64,000 nt of DNA from contig CACXIP010000006.1 in the NCBI GenBank assembly GCA_902767775.1, positions 1 to 64,000 on the forward strand, written 5' to 3'. Under the pieces are notes generated by a model. It was not told the DNA's origin. It was given only the letters and a program-made list of their open reading frames with translations, and did no database searches. The position numbers were made by a program, and so were the translations under genes. Positions 50,449-60,300 of this stretch are shown in pieces. Positions within the stretch are counted from its first letter, which is position 1. Each line of letters starts with the position of its first letter. Origin of the DNA: an uncultured Prevotellaceae bacterium. GTDB lineage: Bacteria > Bacteroidota > Bacteroidia > Bacteroidales > Bacteroidaceae.

Positions 50449-51573
50449 CTATTTCATCCGCTTCAGGGTTTCCTTGGCATACTCATCACCCATGATGGCT
50501 GCCTTGTTGACCCATGAGCGGCCGGTGTCCTTGTTGCGCTTCACCCCATAGCCATAATAGTAGCAGATGCCGAGTCCGGTCATGGCAGGAGTATGTCCCT
50601 GCATGGCTGCCTTCTCCATCCAGGAGTAGGCCTCCTCGTAGTTCTTCTCAATGCCCATGCCGTTGAAATACATATTGCCAATGTTGTATTGGGCTTCGAT
50701 GTTGCCCTGCTCGGCAGCCTTCATATACCACTGGGCTGCCAACTCATAGTCCTGGGTCACATATTTCCCGTTGTCGTAGTATCTGCCCAGGGAGAGTTGT
50801 GCGGGTGCATATCCTTTCTCGGCTGCCTTCGTGAAATAGTCTATCGCCATTTCTGTGTCTTGCTCAATGCCATCGCCCTGGGCGTAGAGTTTGCCCAGTT
50901 CATACTGTGAGCGCACATCGCCAGCGTCGGCCAAACGGCGGAAGAAGTTGACTGCCTGCACAGGGTCGCGGTCGACACCCTCACCCTTGAGGTAACTGTA
51001 TGCCAAACTGCTGATGGCATTGGGGTTGCCTTGATTGGCGGCTTTCGTCCACCATTTCACGGCTTCCTTGTAGTCGAGGTCGACACCTTTCATCCTTGCG
51101 TAGCAGAGTCCTAAGTTGAACTGTGCTCCGGCATATCCCTTGTCTGCTGCCTTGCGATACCACTCTGCTGCCTTGGCGTAGTTCTTGTCGAAGCCCTCGC
51201 CGCCCACATCATAGCAATGGCCAAGGCTGTTCATGGCTTGCAGGTTGCCTTTCTCGGCTGCTTTGCCATACCATTTCACGGCTTCCTCCATGCTCTTCTC
51301 CACCCCATAGCCCTTCTCATAGCAGAAGGCAAGATTGAACTGTGCCTCGATGTTGCCTTTGTCGGCGGCTTTGCGGAACCACTGAGTGGCCTCGGTGAAG
51401 TTGGACTTTACCCCTTTGCCTGAGAGAAGGCGGTTGGCAAGTTCTACCTGCGACTTCACGTTGCCGGCGTTGGCCTGCTTTCTCAGGGTGGTGATATTGG
51501 CAGCGCTCTGAGCCATGGCGGTCATGCTCAGCAGCAGGCATGTCAGTGTGGTGATGATATTCTTTCTTGTCAT
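50449..51573 (-). CDS. Secreted Sel1-repeat protein
   Basis: A 374-residue protein with a signal peptide (MTRKNIITTLTCLLLSMTAMAQ). From residue 30 it is built of about nine Sel1-like repeats of the type A-A-x-x-G-x-x-x-A-Q-x-N-L-G-x-x-Y (for example AADKGYAGAQFNLGLCYARMKGV). Such solenoids bind other proteins. It stands alone with its own promoter; partner unknown. Confidence 0.9.
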   Translation of the reverse strand: MTRKNIITTLTCLLLSMTAMAQSAANITTLRKQANAGNVKSQVELANRLLSGKGVKSNFTEATQWFRKAADKGNIEAQFNLAFCYEKGYGVEKSMEEAVKWYGKAAEKGNLQAMNSLGHCYDVGGEGFDKNYAKAAEWYRKAADKGYAGAQFNLGLCYARMKGVDLDYKEAVKWWTKAANQGNPNAISSLAYSYLKGEGVDRDPVQAVNFFRRLADAGDVRSQYELGKLYAQGDGIEQDTEMAIDYFTKAAEKGYAPAQLSLGRYYDNGKYVTQDYELAAQWYMKAAEQGNIEAQYNIGNMYFNGMGIEKNYEEAYSWMEKAAMQGHTPAMTGLGICYYYGYGVKRNKDTGRSWVNKAAIMGDEYAKETLKRMK

Positions 51574-51597
51574 GATAATTGTCGTTTATTCAGTGTG

Positions 51598-51628
51598 CAA
51601 AGGTAGTGCAAGGGTGGCGAAAAGCAAA
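51598..51628 (-). promoter_or_regulatory. Promoter of the Sel1-repeat gene
   Basis: On the minus strand TTTG (51628-51625), 19 nt, TACCTTTG (51605-51598); the ATG at 51573 is about 20 nt after the likely start point. Confidence 0.75.
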
Positions 51629-51710
51629 GCATTTAACGAAGTTTATGCTTTTCCCACCCTGCGTATGTCCTCATCTTGCATTTTCTGCTTGGGCTTTTCT
51701 CAAGAAGTCC

Positions 51711-54278
51711 TCATTGGTTTCCAGTCAGCAAAAATACCCTCAGTGTGTAAGGCGGCAAGGTGACGGTGTCGCTGTCTGTGGTGCCTTTCTCTGGTGTGAC
51801 GTGCTGGTCGCGGGGCTGTCCGCTGATGCCTTCCCACTCCGTACCTTGCGGGATGGTGATGCCCTCGACCTGCAGTGTGAGCGTGGCGGGAAGTGCGTTC
51901 ACCACCTTGAGGTAGCGGTGTCCTGTCTTGCTGTCCTCCACCACGGTGGCGGTGATGCGGCGGGCAATGTTTTCGTCTGCCGTCAGTGAGGAGTTGACGT
52001 ATTGGTTGCCGCTGTAGGTGGAGAAGAGCCGCTGGGTCTCATAACTCGGAGTGAGGCGCACGCCGTTGTTGTCGAAATAGATGAGGTCGGGGTTCCAGTT
52101 GTGGTGCTTGTCCTTGGCGAGCAGGGGAGCGTACGAGGTCATCGCCACCACGTCGCCGTTGCGCTCGATGTTGCAGAGGTGGATGGCCTCGGCAAGGGCT
52201 GTCTCGATGTTGGGCCGTTTCTCGGAGGTGCTGGCGGCATATTCTCCGAGATACACTTTTGGTGCTGAGCGGTCGTAGTCGTCATAATAGTGCTGGTGGT
52301 TGATGAACCACCCGGTGCTCTCGTAGTAATGCTCATCCACCATGTCGATGATGTCCTTGTGCTTGTTGGCATAGTCCCAGCCCTCGATGTAGTCTGATGA
52401 GGGGGTGTGGAACGGTCCCACGGTGCCGCATATGATGATGTCGGGGTATTTCTCCTTGATGGCCTTGCATATCATGCCGTAGCGCTCCTCAAAGACGGTG
52501 GAGATGAGGTCCTCATTGCCGATGCCAACATATTTCAGGTGGAAGGACTCGGGATGACCGGCTTCGGCGCGCATCTTCGCCCATTGACTGGTGGCGGGGT
52601 CGCCGTTGGCCCATTCTATCATGTTGAGGATTTCCTGGCAGTAGGCCTCCATTTCCTCCATGGGGATGCCGCCCTGTTGTCCGCCAAGGCCGTCCTTGTT
52701 GGCGGCCGAGTTCTGGCAGGGCACACCGGCGGCGAGCACCGGCAGGGGTTCGGCACCGATGTCTTCGCAGAACTGGAAGAACTCAAAGAATCCCAAACCA
52801 CGTGTCTGGTGGTAGTTCCAAATGTTGAAGTCAGGTTTGCGGTCCTCAAGCGGTCCTACGGTATGATGCCAGTGGTAGATGTTGTCGATGCCCTGTCCGT
52901 GGGTAAGGCAACCACCGGGGAAGCGTACAAATTTCGGCTTCAGGTCTGCGATGGCTTGGGCGAGGTCACGGCGCAGGCCGTTCTTGCGGTTGCCGAAGGT
53001 TTCCTGTGGGAAGAGACTCACCATGTCAACGGCTGCCTTGCCTTTCTTCAGGGGAATCAGCCGCAGGTGGCATTCCTTGGATGTGGCCTTGGCGCGCAGT
53101 TTGGGCTGGCGCGTGTCGAGTACGACGGCATATTTACGCCATCCGTTGCCCTGGGAGGTGAATTTCCCTTCTGCCACCACCTCATTGGCGGTGGTCACCA
53201 GTTGCACCTTCCATGCCTTTTTCTTGCAGTCGATGTTGCGCACACTGACGGAGAAGTCATAGCGCTGTCCCGGGTCGGGGTCGGCAATGCCGTCCCATCC
53301 CTCATTGGTGATGGGCAGTGTCTCGAGGATGGCGTAGTGGGGATTGTTTGCGCTCAGTGGGTCACTCGTTCCGATTTCTATTTCTCCATCAGAGTGCCAT
53401 GCCGTAGTGGCTTTCCACTCGCGGCGGTCGGCAGGGGAGAACTCGAAGTCGCGGTTTTGCACCAACTCTGCATATAGTCCGCCGTCGGCAGCATAACTGA
53501 TGTCTTCGAAGAACACGCCGATGAGCTTGTCGCTGATGGACTTCTTGTTTCCTGTGTTCACCCTGAGGGTGGCTTGAGCCTTGTCCAGACTGCCAAACAA
53601 CTTGTCGTCGTTCGCCATGCGCTCGGCACTCATCTCACCATCACGGCGCAATACCTCGAAATGGGTGAGCAGGGCGATGATCTCTCCTTGTGTGACGTCG
53701 AATATCTGACCGTTGTATTCCTTGTCGCCGATGGTGGCCTTGTCGCCTCCCCATGCTTCTTCGCTGATGCTGCTCTCGCTGTCGGCGCTGAAGGTGCGGA
53801 AGTCCTTTGACCCCATTACGTAGCGTTTCTCATTGCCCGACTGATAGAAGATGTCGAATGTGCCGTCATCACCTTCGAAGACGATGGGACGGAGGCAGGT
53901 GGGCGTGCTCATCCTTGGATAGTCCTGCGGTCTCCATGTGATGAGGTCTGCGCTGTAGGCTGCGGCGAAACAGGGTGCGTGGTCGTTGACCTGCCACACG
54001 GCGCGCCAGGTGCCATCGGAGGCATGTACCAAGTTGGGATTGTACATGCGCTTCTCGGCTCCCCATTGTCCGTAGTCCGACGCACACAACTGCCCTATCT
54101 CCTGCCAGACGCCGTCGAAGTCAAGATAGGCGGCGTGAAGTCCCGCTCTCTCGTTGGGTGAGTAGATGAATATCTCGCGTGAGATGTTGTCACCTTCTTC
54201 CTGCGCATGGATGGCGGTGGGGATGGCCGACAGGATGGTAAGGAAAAGCAATGTGTGTATTAGTTGGTTCTTTTTCAT
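51711..54278 (-). CDS. GH51-type alpha-L-arabinofuranosidase with N-terminal GH43-like domain
   Basis: An 855-residue secreted enzyme starting at MKKNQLIHTLLFLTILSAIPTAIHAQ (ATG at 54278). Residues about 30-190 look like part of a five-bladed GH43-like propeller (YNPNLVHASDGTWRAVWQVND, DYPRMSTPTCLRPIVFEGDDG). From about 255 it is GH51: DKLIGVFFEDISYAADGGLYAELVQNRDFE, KFVRFPGGCL, the acid/base Glu in GIGNED (about 583) and the nucleophile in YLGEYAAS (about 676). It removes alpha-L-arabinofuranose from arabinan or arabinoxylan. The first ORF codons upstream (54299) lack a signal. Confidence 0.85.
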   Translation of the reverse strand: MKKNQLIHTLLFLTILSAIPTAIHAQEEGDNISREIFIYSPNERAGLHAAYLDFDGVWQEIGQLCASDYGQWGAEKRMYNPNLVHASDGTWRAVWQVNDHAPCFAAAYSADLITWRPQDYPRMSTPTCLRPIVFEGDDGTFDIFYQSGNEKRYVMGSKDFRTFSADSESSISEEAWGGDKATIGDKEYNGQIFDVTQGEIIALLTHFEVLRRDGEMSAERMANDDKLFGSLDKAQATLRVNTGNKKSISDKLIGVFFEDISYAADGGLYAELVQNRDFEFSPADRREWKATTAWHSDGEIEIGTSDPLSANNPHYAILETLPITNEGWDGIADPDPGQRYDFSVSVRNIDCKKKAWKVQLVTTANEVVAEGKFTSQGNGWRKYAVVLDTRQPKLRAKATSKECHLRLIPLKKGKAAVDMVSLFPQETFGNRKNGLRRDLAQAIADLKPKFVRFPGGCLTHGQGIDNIYHWHHTVGPLEDRKPDFNIWNYHQTRGLGFFEFFQFCEDIGAEPLPVLAAGVPCQNSAANKDGLGGQQGGIPMEEMEAYCQEILNMIEWANGDPATSQWAKMRAEAGHPESFHLKYVGIGNEDLISTVFEERYGMICKAIKEKYPDIIICGTVGPFHTPSSDYIEGWDYANKHKDIIDMVDEHYYESTGWFINHQHYYDDYDRSAPKVYLGEYAASTSEKRPNIETALAEAIHLCNIERNGDVVAMTSYAPLLAKDKHHNWNPDLIYFDNNGVRLTPSYETQRLFSTYSGNQYVNSSLTADENIARRITATVVEDSKTGHRYLKVVNALPATLTLQVEGITIPQGTEWEGISGQPRDQHVTPEKGTTDSDTVTLPPYTLRVFLLTGNQ

Positions 54279-54297
54279 TGTTTTAGGTTTTTGCTGC

Positions 54298-54305
54298 AAA
54301 TTTAC
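54298..54305 (-). promoter_or_regulatory. -7 box for the GH51 gene
   Basis: TAAATTTG on the minus strand, about 20 nt before the ATG at 54278. No clear -33. Confidence 0.5.
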
Positions 54306-54323
54306 GATTTTTTGGGAATATGC

Positions 54324-54788
54324 CTATATGTTGATGCCATAAATCTGTTTTACCTCACTCATGACAAAGGTGCTCTCGATGGAGGCGAGGGTCTCTATCT
54401 CACCCAGTTTGGTAAGTACAAATTCTTGGTACTGCTTCATGTCGCGTGTGCGGACTTTCAGCAGGTAGTCGTAGGAACCAGATGTGTTGTAGCACTCCGT
54501 CACCTCGGGGATGCGCATGATGCGGCGGGTGAAGGCGTCGGCTATCTCATGGTTGATTTGCTTCAGCTTCACCTTGCAGAACACCAACAGACTTTGGTCC
54601 AGTTTGTCGGGGTCGAGCACAGCCACATATTTCTTGATGTATCCCTGCCGTTCCAACCGCTTCTGGCGCTCAAAAACAGGGGTGGGGGTGAGGTGGACGG
54701 CGTCTGCCAGTTCCTTTGTCGTCAGTTTCGCGTTCTTCTGCAGCGTTTTCAGTATCTGCAAGTCGGTTTCGTCTAATGTTGCTGCCAT
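54324..54788 (-). CDS. Lrp/AsnC family transcriptional regulator
   Basis: A 154-residue regulator starting at MAATLDETDLQILKTLQKNAKLTTKELADAVHLTPTPVFERQKRLERQGYI (HTH), followed by an Lrp-type ligand/ACT-like domain (LLVFCKVKLKQIN, SGSYDYLLKVRTRDMKQYQEFV). An upstream in-frame extension to 55067 is not part of it: it has no family sequence and reads through the SusD terminator. Lrp proteins respond to amino acids; its targets are unknown, but it lies between the GH51 gene and the SusCD operon. Confidence 0.9.
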   Translation of the reverse strand: MAATLDETDLQILKTLQKNAKLTTKELADAVHLTPTPVFERQKRLERQGYIKKYVAVLDPDKLDQSLLVFCKVKLKQINHEIADAFTRRIMRIPEVTECYNTSGSYDYLLKVRTRDMKQYQEFVLTKLGEIETLASIESTFVMSEVKQIYGINI

Positions 54789-54847
54789 GTTTTTGGAATA
54801 AATAAGTAATTTTGATTCCTTCTTGGAAGATTTTTCTTTTCGGTATG

Positions 54848-54855
54848 CAAATATA
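54848..54855 (-). promoter_or_regulatory. -7 box for the Lrp-like gene
   Basis: TATATTTG on the minus strand, about 60 nt before the ATG at 54788; only a weak -33 (TTCG-like at about 54877-54874). Confidence 0.45.
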
Positions 54856-54910
54856 GACATTATTCCTATAAGGCGAAAGATATTTGGAGAGAAATTCCAA
54901 AAAAGCACAC

Positions 54911-54953
54911 AAAAAATCATCCATGCCAGATTGAATTCTGACATGGATGATTT
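54911..54953 (-). terminator. Terminator of the SusC-SusD operon
   Basis: AAATCATCCATGCCAGA (54914-54930) and TCTGACATGGATGATTT (54937-54953) form a 17-bp stem with one mismatch. On the minus strand it ends in TTTTTT, 21 nt past the SusD stop codon. Confidence 0.85.
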
Positions 54954-54973
54954 CGCCATTTCTTGTCGCTTGT

Positions 54974-57301
54974 TTACTCTGGGATGATGACGCCGCCGGG
55001 ACGCTGCACGACAGGATTTTCGCTCAGTGGGTCGAATACGCCCATGCCGCCGAAGGTACTGTTCCAACCGATGGTCTGCACCACGTTGGGATTGTTCTCC
55101 TCACATGATGATGAGAGTCCCATCAGGTAGCACTTCTTGTCCCATTTGGGAAGCAGCGGTTCCTTGTTGCCATCAGCATCGGTCACCTGCTGGGTAACGA
55201 TGTCCTTGCGGATAAGGTTGCGCTCATAGAACTCAGCCAGTGCCTGCACGTTGGCATCGGCGTAGATGGCTGTGCCGTCGGCCTCATTGATGGTGGTGGT
55301 GAAGTTCTCGCCGAGGGTCAGTGCTTTAGGCTTGGTAAGAATCTCCTTGGCAAATGGGTCGGACTCGGGGTCTTTGCTGCTCATATAGACGGCGGGGTCG
55401 ATGTACATCTCAAGCCTGTGGATGGCGATGTTGTTGAGGGGCTCCACACCGAGGTAGGCGCAGGTGTTGCCGTTGAAACCGGTTAGCGTCCAAGAGGAGG
55501 GCGCGTCGGAGATTTCATTCTGTCCGACACCGCCGTCGAAGAGCATCCAGCGGTGGCAGTCGTCAAAGCGCTTGCCCTCATAGGCGAGTTCGATACGGCG
55601 CTCGTAGAGGATGGCCTCAAACATCTTGGCACGGTCGCCGCGGATGGCGGGGTCGAGACCGCAGTCGCCGGTGTAGCCCACGCGCTGGCGTATCTTGATC
55701 AATGTGTTCCATGCCTCGTCGAGGTGATTGGCGCCACAGGCTGCCTCAGCGAAGTTGAGCAGCACCTCGGTGTAGCGCATGCCCATCATGGGCTGACCGT
55801 TGCGGGCAAAGCCTGCCTCGGGGTCGAAGACATAGAGGGGCGAGACACCTAAGTTGTAGTCCTGCGACTTTTTGCGCACGTAGATGCTCTTGCCGCTGTT
55901 GCCCATCAGGTCGGTGAAGTAGCCGCCGCGGGTCACGTCATTGGCCTCATCAGCAGAAGAGTACCATGCGTAGTTCTGCAATTGGTATTCCACGCCTGAG
56001 CCATAGGGACAGCGCTCGATGAGGTCGCCGGTGATGCTGCCCAGGAATTTCCACTCTGTGCCGGGGAAGGCGAAAGTGCGGTAGAAGCGTGGGTCGCGGT
56101 TGAGGAAGAACAGTTTCTTGTTGTAGGTGTATTGTCCCATTTCCGTGGGGCGCTTGCCGTCGGCCATGGGGAAGGCGTCCACCATCTCGGCAGAAGGAGT
56201 GATGCCGCCACCACCGCCGCAGTTGCTCGGACGGAGCTTCTGCTCGGTGCAGTTGTAGAGCTGGTCGCTGCCGTCGCCGCCGGAATTGTTGCAGATGGCG
56301 ACATACACGGCCTCGGAGTTGAGGTTCTCACCACCATAGACCGTACACCATATCTTAGCCCAGTTGGAGGCATTGGTGCCGGGGTCGCCCACATAGCTCA
56401 TGCCGAAGTGGCCTTCTGCCAGTTTGTCAATAGCCTGCTTGTTGAGGTCATAGGCAGTCTGCCAACGGGTTTGGTCGTCGCTGCGGTTGAACACGGGCGA
56501 GGCGTAGTAGTTGGCAACATAACCTGCAAGTGCCAATGCGGCTCCAGAGGTGATGCGTCCCCAGTCGTTGGCCTCCTCCTCCCAGCGTGCGGGAAGCATC
56601 GAAGCTGCTGTGGTCAGGTCGTTGATGATGAAGTCGAAGGTCTCGCGGGTGGAGTGGCGCGGGATGCGGAGGTCAGTGGTGTCGCTCAAAGTCGTCGACT
56701 GCAGGTCGGGGATGATGGGAGTGCCGCCAAAGCGCTTGAAGAGTCGGAAATAGCGGGTGGCGCGCATGAAGCGAGCCTGACCTTCAGCCCAGTTTTTCTG
56801 CAGTTCGGTGATGCCGTCGTATTGACGCACCTTGATGATGACATCGGTGCATTCGCGCATCTTCTTCCAAGGATTCTCATTCACACCAGTCCAGAAGAAT
56901 TTGTGGATGGTGGTGTTGAGCCACTTGTCGGCGATGGGCTCCGTGTAATAGCCGTAACCGTTGCTGCCGTAGCCGGCAAACTCATCGGCATTGGTGGAGA
57001 GGAAGTCGGGCAGACCTACTGGCCACTGGTCGGCTGGACCATTGGTAGCGGTGGAGTTGCCGCCTTGGTTGCCTCCGCTGGCATTATAGTCGCGGAAGGC
57101 GGGCAGCGAACCCTGGTAGATGTAGTTGAGGCGCAGTTTCACCGACTCCCAGTCGTTGTAGATATCATTCTCGCCAAACTGACCGTAGGGGCGTTTCTCT
57201 GCGAGGAAATCGTCGGAGCAGGAACTGAACGACATGGCGATGCCGCAGCACAGGATGCATCCGCAGACCCACTTGTATATCTTGGTTGTCATTGTCTTCA
57301 T
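54974..57301 (-). CDS. SusD/RagB-like nutrient-binding lipoprotein
   Basis: A 775-residue protein starting at MKTMTTKIYKWVCGCILCCGIAMSFSSCSDDFL; the lipobox is SFSSC. Further upstream ATGs lie closer to the SusC gene and lack the signal at the right place. The body has the SusD pattern (NDWESVKLRLNYIYQ, EGQARFMRATRYFRLFKRFGGTPII, RYTEVLLNFAEAACG, ILYERRIELAYEGKRFDDCHRW). It binds oligosaccharides at the outer surface and feeds them to SusC. It is long for the family. Ligand is probably a pectic or arabinan glycan, from the neighbouring enzymes. Confidence 0.93.
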   Translation of the reverse strand: MKTMTTKIYKWVCGCILCCGIAMSFSSCSDDFLAEKRPYGQFGENDIYNDWESVKLRLNYIYQGSLPAFRDYNASGGNQGGNSTATNGPADQWPVGLPDFLSTNADEFAGYGSNGYGYYTEPIADKWLNTTIHKFFWTGVNENPWKKMRECTDVIIKVRQYDGITELQKNWAEGQARFMRATRYFRLFKRFGGTPIIPDLQSTTLSDTTDLRIPRHSTRETFDFIINDLTTAASMLPARWEEEANDWGRITSGAALALAGYVANYYASPVFNRSDDQTRWQTAYDLNKQAIDKLAEGHFGMSYVGDPGTNASNWAKIWCTVYGGENLNSEAVYVAICNNSGGDGSDQLYNCTEQKLRPSNCGGGGGITPSAEMVDAFPMADGKRPTEMGQYTYNKKLFFLNRDPRFYRTFAFPGTEWKFLGSITGDLIERCPYGSGVEYQLQNYAWYSSADEANDVTRGGYFTDLMGNSGKSIYVRKKSQDYNLGVSPLYVFDPEAGFARNGQPMMGMRYTEVLLNFAEAACGANHLDEAWNTLIKIRQRVGYTGDCGLDPAIRGDRAKMFEAILYERRIELAYEGKRFDDCHRWMLFDGGVGQNEISDAPSSWTLTGFNGNTCAYLGVEPLNNIAIHRLEMYIDPAVYMSSKDPESDPFAKEILTKPKALTLGENFTTTINEADGTAIYADANVQALAEFYERNLIRKDIVTQQVTDADGNKEPLLPKWDKKCYLMGLSSSCEENNPNVVQTIGWNSTFGGMGVFDPLSENPVVQRPGGVIIPE

Positions 57302-57337
57302 GATTTTAATGGTTCGTTTTCTATGTTGCATTGCTCA

Positions 57338-60300
57338 TCAGAATGTCACGTTCAGACCCATGGTGATTTTGCGGGTCACAGGATAACTGCCGTAGGTGCC
57401 GGCAAATGTATTCCAGTAGCCACCGGGACAAGCGTTGTAGAGGCTGAAGGCGTTCTGTACTGTCACATTCAGGCGGATGGTGCTCAGTCCGATGCTCTTG
57501 ACCCAGTTCTTGGGCAGGGTGTAGGCGAGTGAAATGTTGCGGAGCAGAATCTCTGCTGCCGACATGCGCCAATAGGTGGATGTCTTGGAGTTGACATTGC
57601 TCTTGGTGTATCCGAAGTTGGGCCAGCGGCCGTTGGGATTGGCTGCCGCGATGACGCTGCCTTGTGCATCGAGTACATCTTCGTAGATGAACATGTCGTT
57701 CCACATCACAGAGACATTGGTGGTTTCCAAAGAACCAAACGACTCCTGATACATTCCGGGCATCATGCGGTAGGCTCCCCATTCTCCTTGGAAGGTGGCA
57801 TTGAGTGACAACGATTTCCACACGAAGGTCAGGTTGAGGTTGGAGCGGTAGGGATTGTTCTGGCGTTTTGAAATCTGAACAATATCCTCACTCTCGTTGA
57901 CGATGCCGTCGGGACCAGTCCAGTTGCCGTTATCGTCCTTCGGACCGCGCACGTCCTCATAGATGAGCATACCGGGATGCACCTGACTCTGCGACAGACC
58001 GAGGTAGTTGGTGATATGGTATTTCTGGAAGTACTCCTCAATCTGCTGATAGCTGCGGAACATTCCCATGCAGGAGAGGCCCCACAGACCGCGGTCGCTC
58101 CGCTCGCCATAGACAATGGAGTTGAGTCTTGGGTTCACATCCCAATAGTATTTCTTCACCTTGTTGTCGTCGATGCTGAAACCGAGGCGGGCGGAGAGGT
58201 ACATGTCCTTGTTGAAGCGCTGGCGCCATCCCACTATGGCCTCCATACCCCAGAGGTCCATCTCGGAGTAGTTCTCGGGAGCAGGGTAAGTGCCGGCGGT
58301 ACCAGGCATGTAGTTGGCGTTGGGTAAGGCGAACATCTCGCGGTTGCGGTCGTAGTAGGCATCGAGTGAAACACTCAGCCTGCCGTCGAGGGCGCGGACA
58401 TCAATACCCACATTGGTCTTGATGTTCTTGTCCCAGTGCAGGTCGCGGTTGGTGCCGCTCTTCTCTGGCAACTGGAAGGCGCGGGCCGACTCTTTGGTGA
58501 TGTCAGTGCCGAAGATGGTTCCGCGGTTGGGGTTGTAGGAGTAGAGCTGAAGCCAGCGCCAGGCGTCCACGTTGTCGCGGCCCATGATACCATAAGAGGC
58601 ACGGAGTTTGAGGAAGTCAATCTTCCATTTCTCCTTCGGGAACCATTTCTCCTCACTAATCACCCATCCGGCGGAGAAGGAGGGGAAGGCACCCCAGTAG
58701 TTCTCAGGGGCGAACTTGGCGGCAGAGGCCTGTGAACGGATGAGGAACTCAAAGAGGTAGCGGTCGGCATAGGCGTAATTGAAACGTCCGATGTAGGCGA
58801 GGTTGCCACCGTCGCTCTTTCCCCATGTGGGGGTCATCTGCGAGTCATCGGCCATTGAGTTGGAGGTGCCGTCGGTGAAGGGGAGGGGATGGGTGGCCTC
58901 GGTGTTCATCCAGCTGCTCTCGTTCTCACCGCGCTCGACGGAGAAGGTGCCGCTGATGTCGTGCTGGCCGAACTTACGTCCGTAGATGAGCATGAAGTTG
59001 AGCTGATAGCTGCTGCTGCGGTTCATGTTGTTGACAATCCTCGAGGACTGACCACTGTTGAGCACGCGCTCCTCAAGGTTGTCGAACGAGGTGTAGCGGA
59101 AACCCTCAAGGGATACCTCATCGTAGATGCTCAGTGGGTCGAGGGGGTCGTCGGCGATGTTGTTGATGATGGCATTGGGGTCGGTGACGTAGAGGTGGTG
59201 TCCCGAACCGCCGCGGTTCTTCACGCGGTAGACTCTGTTCTCCATCTGGATGCGGTTGTCGTGGCTGTTGCCCACGTTGCGTGAGTAGGTGACACGGGCA
59301 CGCAGTCCCTGAAGCGGTTTGATGAAACCGAAGTCAGCTTCCAACGAACCTTGGATGGACATTGAGTTGGTGCGCTGCTCACGGTTGTTCTGCGAGTCGT
59401 AGAGTGACTTATAGTTGTAGTAGTTCTGGAATGAGGGGTTGTTCTCCATGCCGGAGTGGTAGATGGGATAGCCGTTGATCTCATCGGGCACGTAGGAGGG
59501 GTTCTTCATCATATAGAGGTAGTCCTCCTGGTTGCCGCCTCCTGAGTTGGAGGTCTGGTGCATGTTCTTGTGGGAGTCGTCACCGCTGACGGAGAGGGTG
59601 GCTTTCACATACTTGTTGATGTTGGCAGTGATGCCGGCACGGTAGTTCCAGCGGTTGTAGTCGAGTTTGCCGATATTGCCGTCCTGTGTCTGGTAGGTGA
59701 CACCGGCGAAATAGGTGGCTTTCTCGTTACCGCCATTGACATTGATGGAGTGGCGCTGTGAGAGCGAACTGCTCCAGTATTTGTCGAGCAGGTTGTAGTT
59801 GGTGCTGCGCATTTGTTCCAACTCGTCGGCTTGGAAGAAGTCTATCAGACGGTCGGGGGTCTTGTTGTCCTGAAGCACCTGGGCGGCCTTGGCAGCATTG
59901 TAGATGCGACCGTAGTTGTAGCCGTCGAGCATCTCGGCATGTTTGACAGCGTCGACATAACCCATCTGGGTCTGGTAGGAGATGCGGGGCTTGCCTGCCT
60001 GGCCGCGCTTGGTCTTCACCAAGATGACACCATAGGCACCATAGGCACCGTAGATGGCGGCGGCGGCATCTTTCAGAATGGTGATGCTCTCCACCTCATC
60101 GACATCGAGGTTGTTGAACTCTTCCTCACCCTTGTCGCCGTCCTGATAGACGAAGTCGTCGATGACGTAGAGCGGGCGGGGGTCGATGTTGGCACCTGCG
60201 GCGGCACCGTTCATGTCGGTCTTAGGCAGCAGGGCGACGGCATCGCTGGCGGCACGGATGGTGATGGTGGCATTCTCACCCGGACGGCCGGTGGAGGGCA

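Noticed and set aside
54789-55067. N-terminal extension of the Lrp-like gene
   Set aside because: It runs through the SusD operon terminator and shows no similarity to Lrp proteins.
56132-57532. 466-codon plus-strand ORF opposite susD
   Set aside because: It is antisense to a clear SusD-like gene and encodes no recognisable family; long antisense frames are common in GC-rich genes.
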